From the NCBI RefSeq assembly GCF_003814875.1, contig NZ_RKQF01000001.1:6820001-6884000 (forward strand): a DNA stretch of 64,000 nt, written 5' to 3'. Positions within the stretch are counted from its first letter, which is position 1; the number at the start of each line of letters is the position of its first letter. This DNA is from Streptomyces sp. Ag109_O5-1. GTDB taxonomy: Bacteria; Actinomycetota; Actinomycetes; Streptomycetales; Streptomycetaceae. Shown piece by piece: positions 60,880-64,000 of this stretch. Made by a program: the position numbers and the translations under genes. The notes below the pieces were generated by a model. The model was not told the DNA's origin and did no database searches. It saw only the letters and a program-made list of their open reading frames with translations.

Positions 60880-62495
60880 TGACGACGGCCACGACGGTGC
60901 GCGAGGCGGTCCTACGACTGCTGCGCGACACCGGCATGACCACGGTCTTCGGCAATCCGGGCTCCACGGAACTGCGGATGTTCCGCGACTGGCCGGACGA
61001 CTTCACCTATGTGCTGGGGCTGCAGGAGTCCGTCGCCGTCGGCATGGCGGCCGGGCACGCGCTCGGCACCCGGCGGGCCGCGTTCGTCGGCCTGCACTCG
61101 GCCGGCGGGACGGGGCACGCCCTCGGCGCGGTCTTCAACGCCTTCCGCGACCGGGTGCCGCTGGTGATCGTGGCGGGTCAGCAGGCGCGCTCGCTGCTCC
61201 GGCTGCGGCCGTTCCTGGGCGCCGACGAACCGGCCCTGTTCCCGCGCCCGTACGTGAAGTACGCGCGCCAGCCGGAGCGTGCCGAGGACGTGCCGGCCGT
61301 GCTCGCCGAGGCCTACCGGATCGCGATGACGCCGCCACGCGGCCCGGTGTTCGTGTCCGTGCCCGAGGACGACTGGGACCGGCCCGCCGAACCCGTCACG
61401 CCCCGCACGCTGCACTCGGGGTTCACGGCCGACCCGGCCGCCCTCGACGCGCTCGCCGCCCGCCTGGAGACCTGTGTGCGCCCGGCACTCGTGGTGGGTC
61501 CGGGCGTCGACGACGAGGACGCGCTGGAGCCGGTCCGCGCGCTGGCCGAGCGGATCCGGGCCGGGGTGTGGATCAGCCCCCTCTCCGGCCGCTCCGGCTT
61601 CCCGGAGTCGCATCCGCTGTTCCAGGGCTTCCTGCCGCCCGTCGCCCGCCAGTTGTCCGCGTCTCTCGCGCCGTACGACGTGGTGGTCGCCCTCGGCGCG
61701 CCGGTGTTCACCTATCACGTGGCGGACGACGGCGGTCCGCCGCTCGCGCCCGGCACCGAACTGTTCCACCTGGACTGCGACCCCGGCCAGGCCGCCTGGC
61801 TGCCCACCGGCACCAGCATCGTCACCACCCTGCGGCCGGCGCTGGAGCGACTCACCGGGCTGCTGAAGACGGCGGCCGACCGCGAACCGCCGCCGCCCCG
61901 TCCGGCGCCGCCCCCGGCCCGTGCCGGCGGACACATCACCCCGGAGCTGCTCTTCGACCTGCTGCGCGCCCGCCTGCCGCGCGAGAGGGTCCTCGTGGAG
62001 GAGGCGCCGAGCCACCGGGACACGCTGCACGCGCGCGTGCCCGTAGCGTCGAGCGGCGGCTTCCTCACCACGGGCAGCGGCGCGCTCGGCTGGGGCCTGC
62101 CCCTGGCGGTGGGCCGGGCCCTCGCCGACCGGCGCCGGGTGGTGTGCGTGGTCGGGGACGGTTCGGCGCTGTTCTCGGTACAGGCCCTGTGGACCGCGGC
62201 CCGCCACACGGCACCGGTCACCTACGTCCTTGTGGACAACGGCGGTTACGGGGCCGTCCGCGCGCTGGGCCGCCGGATCGGCATCGCGCCCGTCCCCGGC
62301 ACGGACATCACGGGCATCGACTTCACGGCACTCGCGCAGTCCTTCGGCTGCCCCGCGGCCCGCGCCGAGCACCCCGGCGAACTGCCGGACGCCCTGGACC
62401 ACGCCCTGGGCCGCGGTGACGACGCCGGCCCCTTCCTGCTGCACGTCGTGGTGACCGGCGGCACGGCCACCCTGTACGAGACCCGGGCGGGGTGA
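60880..62495 (+). CDS. Benzoylformate decarboxylase-like ThDP enzyme
   Basis: A 538-residue thiamine-diphosphate enzyme. FGNPGSTELRMFRDWPDDF, the cofactor-activating glutamate in GLQESVAVGMAAG (E50), GLHSAGGTGHALG (H73) and the ThDP motif VVGDGSALFSVQALWTAARH with VLVDNGGYGAVRAL are present. The H73 and S29 positions fit benzoylformate decarboxylase (MdlC), which splits benzoylformate to benzaldehyde. ATG 60880 has AAGGAGG 5 nt upstream. It is followed by the importer ATPase with a 3-nt gap, so the locus may import and degrade an aromatic acid; the permease is missing. Confidence 0.88.
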
Positions 62496-62498
62496 GGG

Positions 62499-63275
62499 AT
62501 GCTGCGCCTCGACTCCGTCAGCCGGCATTTCGGGGGCCGGCCCGTCCTGGACGGCATCAGCCTGACCGTGCCCGACGGGCAACTCCTCAGCGTGGTCGGG
62601 CCCTCCGGCTGCGGAAAGTCCACGCTCCTGCGCGCCATCGCCGGGCTGCTGCCCGCACAGGAGGGCACGATCACGGTCGACGGGACACCGGTGACCGGCG
62701 TGCCGGAGCGGCTGGCGGTGGTCTTCCAGGAGTACGGCCGCTCGCTGCTGCCCTGGCTCACCGTCCGCGACAACGTGGCCCTGCCGCTGCGCCGCCGGGG
62801 CCTGACCCGTGCCGCCCGCCGGGCCGAGGCCGAGACCATCCTCGGACGCGTCGGCCTGCACGGGGCCGCCCGGCGCCATCCGCGCGAACTGTCCGGCGGT
62901 ATGCAACAGCGCGTCGCCATCGCCCGCGCCCTGGTCTGCCGTCCCTCGCTGCTGCTCATGGACGAGCCGTTCGGCTCGCTGGACGCGGGCACCCGGGAGG
63001 ACCTGGAGGACCTCCTCCTCGAAGTCCATCGCACCGACGACACGACCATCGTGTTCGTCACCCACGACATCGACGAGAGCGTGTACGTGGGCGACCGGGT
63101 CGTCGTCCTCTCCCCGGGCCCCGGCTCCCACGTCGTCCGGGACCTCCCGGTCGCCCTGCCGCGGGAGCGGGACCAGATCACCACCCGCAGCTCACCCGTC
63201 TTCGTGGCGCTGCGCACGGAAGTGGGCCGGGCGGTGCGAGGCACTCCGCCGGGAGGGCCGCCGCCGGTCGGTTGA
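62499..63275 (+). CDS. ABC importer ATPase, nitrate/sulfonate/taurine type
   Basis: A 258-residue ATPase: Walker A VGPSGCGKSTLL (34-45), Q-loop VVFQEYGRSLLPWLTVRDNV, signature ELSGGMQQRVAIARALV, Walker B LLLMDEPFGSLD and switch VTHDIDESVYVGDRV. The QEYGRSLLPWL form is that of SsuB/TauB-like ATPases, which pair with NMT1-type binding proteins such as the one disrupted at 58198. It is in an operon with the decarboxylase gene. No permease gene lies nearby. Confidence 0.92.
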   Translation: MLRLDSVSRHFGGRPVLDGISLTVPDGQLLSVVGPSGCGKSTLLRAIAGLLPAQEGTITVDGTPVTGVPERLAVVFQEYGRSLLPWLTVRDNVALPLRRRGLTRAARRAEAETILGRVGLHGAARRHPRELSGGMQQRVAIARALVCRPSLLLMDEPFGSLDAGTREDLEDLLLEVHRTDDTTIVFVTHDIDESVYVGDRVVVLSPGPGSHVVRDLPVALPRERDQITTRSSPVFVALRTEVGRAVRGTPPGGPPPVG

Positions 63276-63430
63276 CGCTCTGTCCGCCGTCCACCATGAC
63301 CGAATGCCCGGTGACGAAGGAGTCCCGGTCGGACAGGAGGAAGAGAGCCACCTGGGCGACCTCGTGCGCTTCGCCGACACGGCCGACCGCCGCGGTGCCG
63401 GCGTTGTTGAAGGCCACTTGGCCGCATTGC
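63273..63430 (-). pseudogene. SDR remnant with internal deletion
   Basis: The minus strand reads VAFNNAGTAAVGRVGEAHEV then AQVALFLLSDRDSFVTGHSV and MVDGGQSVN. NNAG is the mid-protein SDR motif, while the rest is the usual last 35 residues; about 130 residues between them, including Y-x-x-x-K, are gone, and no N-terminal Rossmann motif is upstream. There is no stop after GGQSVN. Confidence 0.75.
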
Positions 63431-63647
63431 GGCCGGAGACGATGACGGACGCGCTCTCCCGGGCCAGTTCCCGTCGGTGGCCTCATCCGGAAACCCCGGG
63501 CCGCGACCGTCCCTGCTTCTGGCCCGCCATGAACCGAATCTTCATCGGTCCCGGAACATGTCGAGGTCTTCGCCCGGTCCGCTCGCCGTGCGCGACGATC
63601 GTCCTGGTGCCTTCGCTGCCCGCCCCGATGTGAGAGGACCAGGAGAC
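63276..63647. other. Gap holding the SDR remnant and otherwise no gene
   Basis: 372 nt between the importer ATPase and the nitroreductase gene. Apart from the SDR remnant (to about 63430) I see no supported coding sequence or clear hairpin. Confidence 0.5.
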
Positions 63648-64000
63648 GTGGATGTGTACGAAGCCGTGGACAGTCGCAGGGCCGTGCGGGCGTTCAGCGA
63701 TGAGCCGGTGCCCAGAGAGGTGCTCGAACGAGTGCTGGCCGCGGCGACGAGGGCTCCGTCAAGCGGGAACCTGCAGCCGTGGCATGTGTACGTCGTGGCC
63801 GGCGAGCCCCTGGCCGAGCTGAAGCGACGCGCCACGGCCAGGGCGCTGGCGGGAGACCCGGGCGATGAGCGGGAGTACCCGATGTACCCGGCCGAACTGG
63901 CCCCGCCCTACCTGGACCGTTTCTCCGCCGCGGCCGCCCAGCGGTACGAGGCGCTGGGCATCGAGCGCGACGACCCCGAGCGCCCCAGGAAGATCGCTGC
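63648..64000 (+). CDS. Nitroreductase family protein (runs off window)
   Basis: Open to the right edge, 117 codons visible. VDVYEAVDSRRAVRAFSDEP followed by VPREVLERVLAAATRAPSSG and NLQPWHVYVVAG is the FMN-binding N-terminus of nitroreductases (the SRRAVRAF and APSSGNLQPW motifs). AGGAG lies just upstream of GTG 63648; GTG 63654 has better spacing and is also possible. The dimerisation and C-terminal parts are outside the window. Confidence 0.88.
   Translation, partial: MDVYEAVDSRRAVRAFSDEPVPREVLERVLAAATRAPSSGNLQPWHVYVVAGEPLAELKRRATARALAGDPGDEREYPMYPAELAPPYLDRFSAAAAQRYEALGIERDDPERPRKIA

Overview
The window is chromosomal DNA of a high-GC actinomycete, almost certainly Streptomyces. Evidence: very high G+C with strong third-position GC bias, frequent GTG starts, an LAxTG sortase substrate, Xre/DUF397 pairs, DUF574-type methyltransferase, DUF397/DUF1062/DUF6247/DUF4232 families, SpoIIE-type phosphatases, F420 cofactor synthesis, and rare TTA (bldA) codons in only two genes recognised. 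About 55 genes or gene remnants are described. The part from about 5.9 to 48 kb looks like ordinary chromosome interrupted by small accessory islands.

Layout. 1-5.7 kb: accessory mix (DUF1963-like fragment, DHFR-like reductase, a decayed MmyB-type regulator, a SAM methyltransferase, a GNAT acetyltransferase bracketed by two copies of the 3' end of a PHP hydrolase gene, the PHP hydrolase, an F420-type LLM oxidoreductase). 5.9-18.1 kb: FO synthase (F420 biosynthesis), an L,D-transpeptidase-like protein without catalytic cysteine, a DUF2165 membrane protein, a MoCo-sulfurase-like PLP enzyme with a TTA codon, an ABCG-like fused transporter, a chloroperoxidase-like hydrolase, a frameshifted FAD monooxygenase, and a large NTPase-TPR protein. 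18.3-22.1 kb: a decay zone with DUF1062, a TPR remnant, a 3'-truncated TnpB-like gene, and a three-gene operon (HTH protein, DUF6247, RelE-like small protein) that resembles a toxin-antitoxin unit.

22.2-37.7 kb: ADP-ribosylglycohydrolase, secreted proteins, a sodium:solute symporter, an SDR and a nearby conserved gene that appear to share a palindromic operator, a sortase-anchored surface protein, a polytopic membrane protein, a D,D-carboxypeptidase with a long 15-residue-repeat cytoplasmic domain, a GPP34 protein and an Xre/DUF397 pair. 37.7-48.6 kb: MerR regulator, glutathione peroxidase, a stomatin-like SPFH protein, a probable structured small RNA with its own promoter and terminator, a membrane glutaredoxin, an FtsX/LolD-type ABC exporter, a 24-bp tandem repeat array leading into a NarL-type two-component system, and a flotillin/NfeD-like pair.

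48.6-64 kb: phoD with a downstream FG-GAP secreted protein (probably phosphate-related), a DUF4232 lipoprotein, two tandem SpoIIE-type PAS/GAF phosphatases with a remnant of a third, and then an ABC importer locus broken by an IS200/IS605-like element: the substrate-binding gene is cut, the permease is missing, and a TnpB-like gene sits between it and a benzoylformate-decarboxylase-like gene plus the importer ATPase. The right edge holds an SDR remnant and the start of a nitroreductase gene.

The most unusual items are the structured RNA at about 40.63-40.78 kb, the two TnpB-like genes with their broken surroundings, the shared palindromic operators at 26.9 and 28.2 kb, and the in-frame tandem-repeat expansions at 34 kb and 44.9 kb. 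All family names are assigned by reading motifs by eye; no database search was run.
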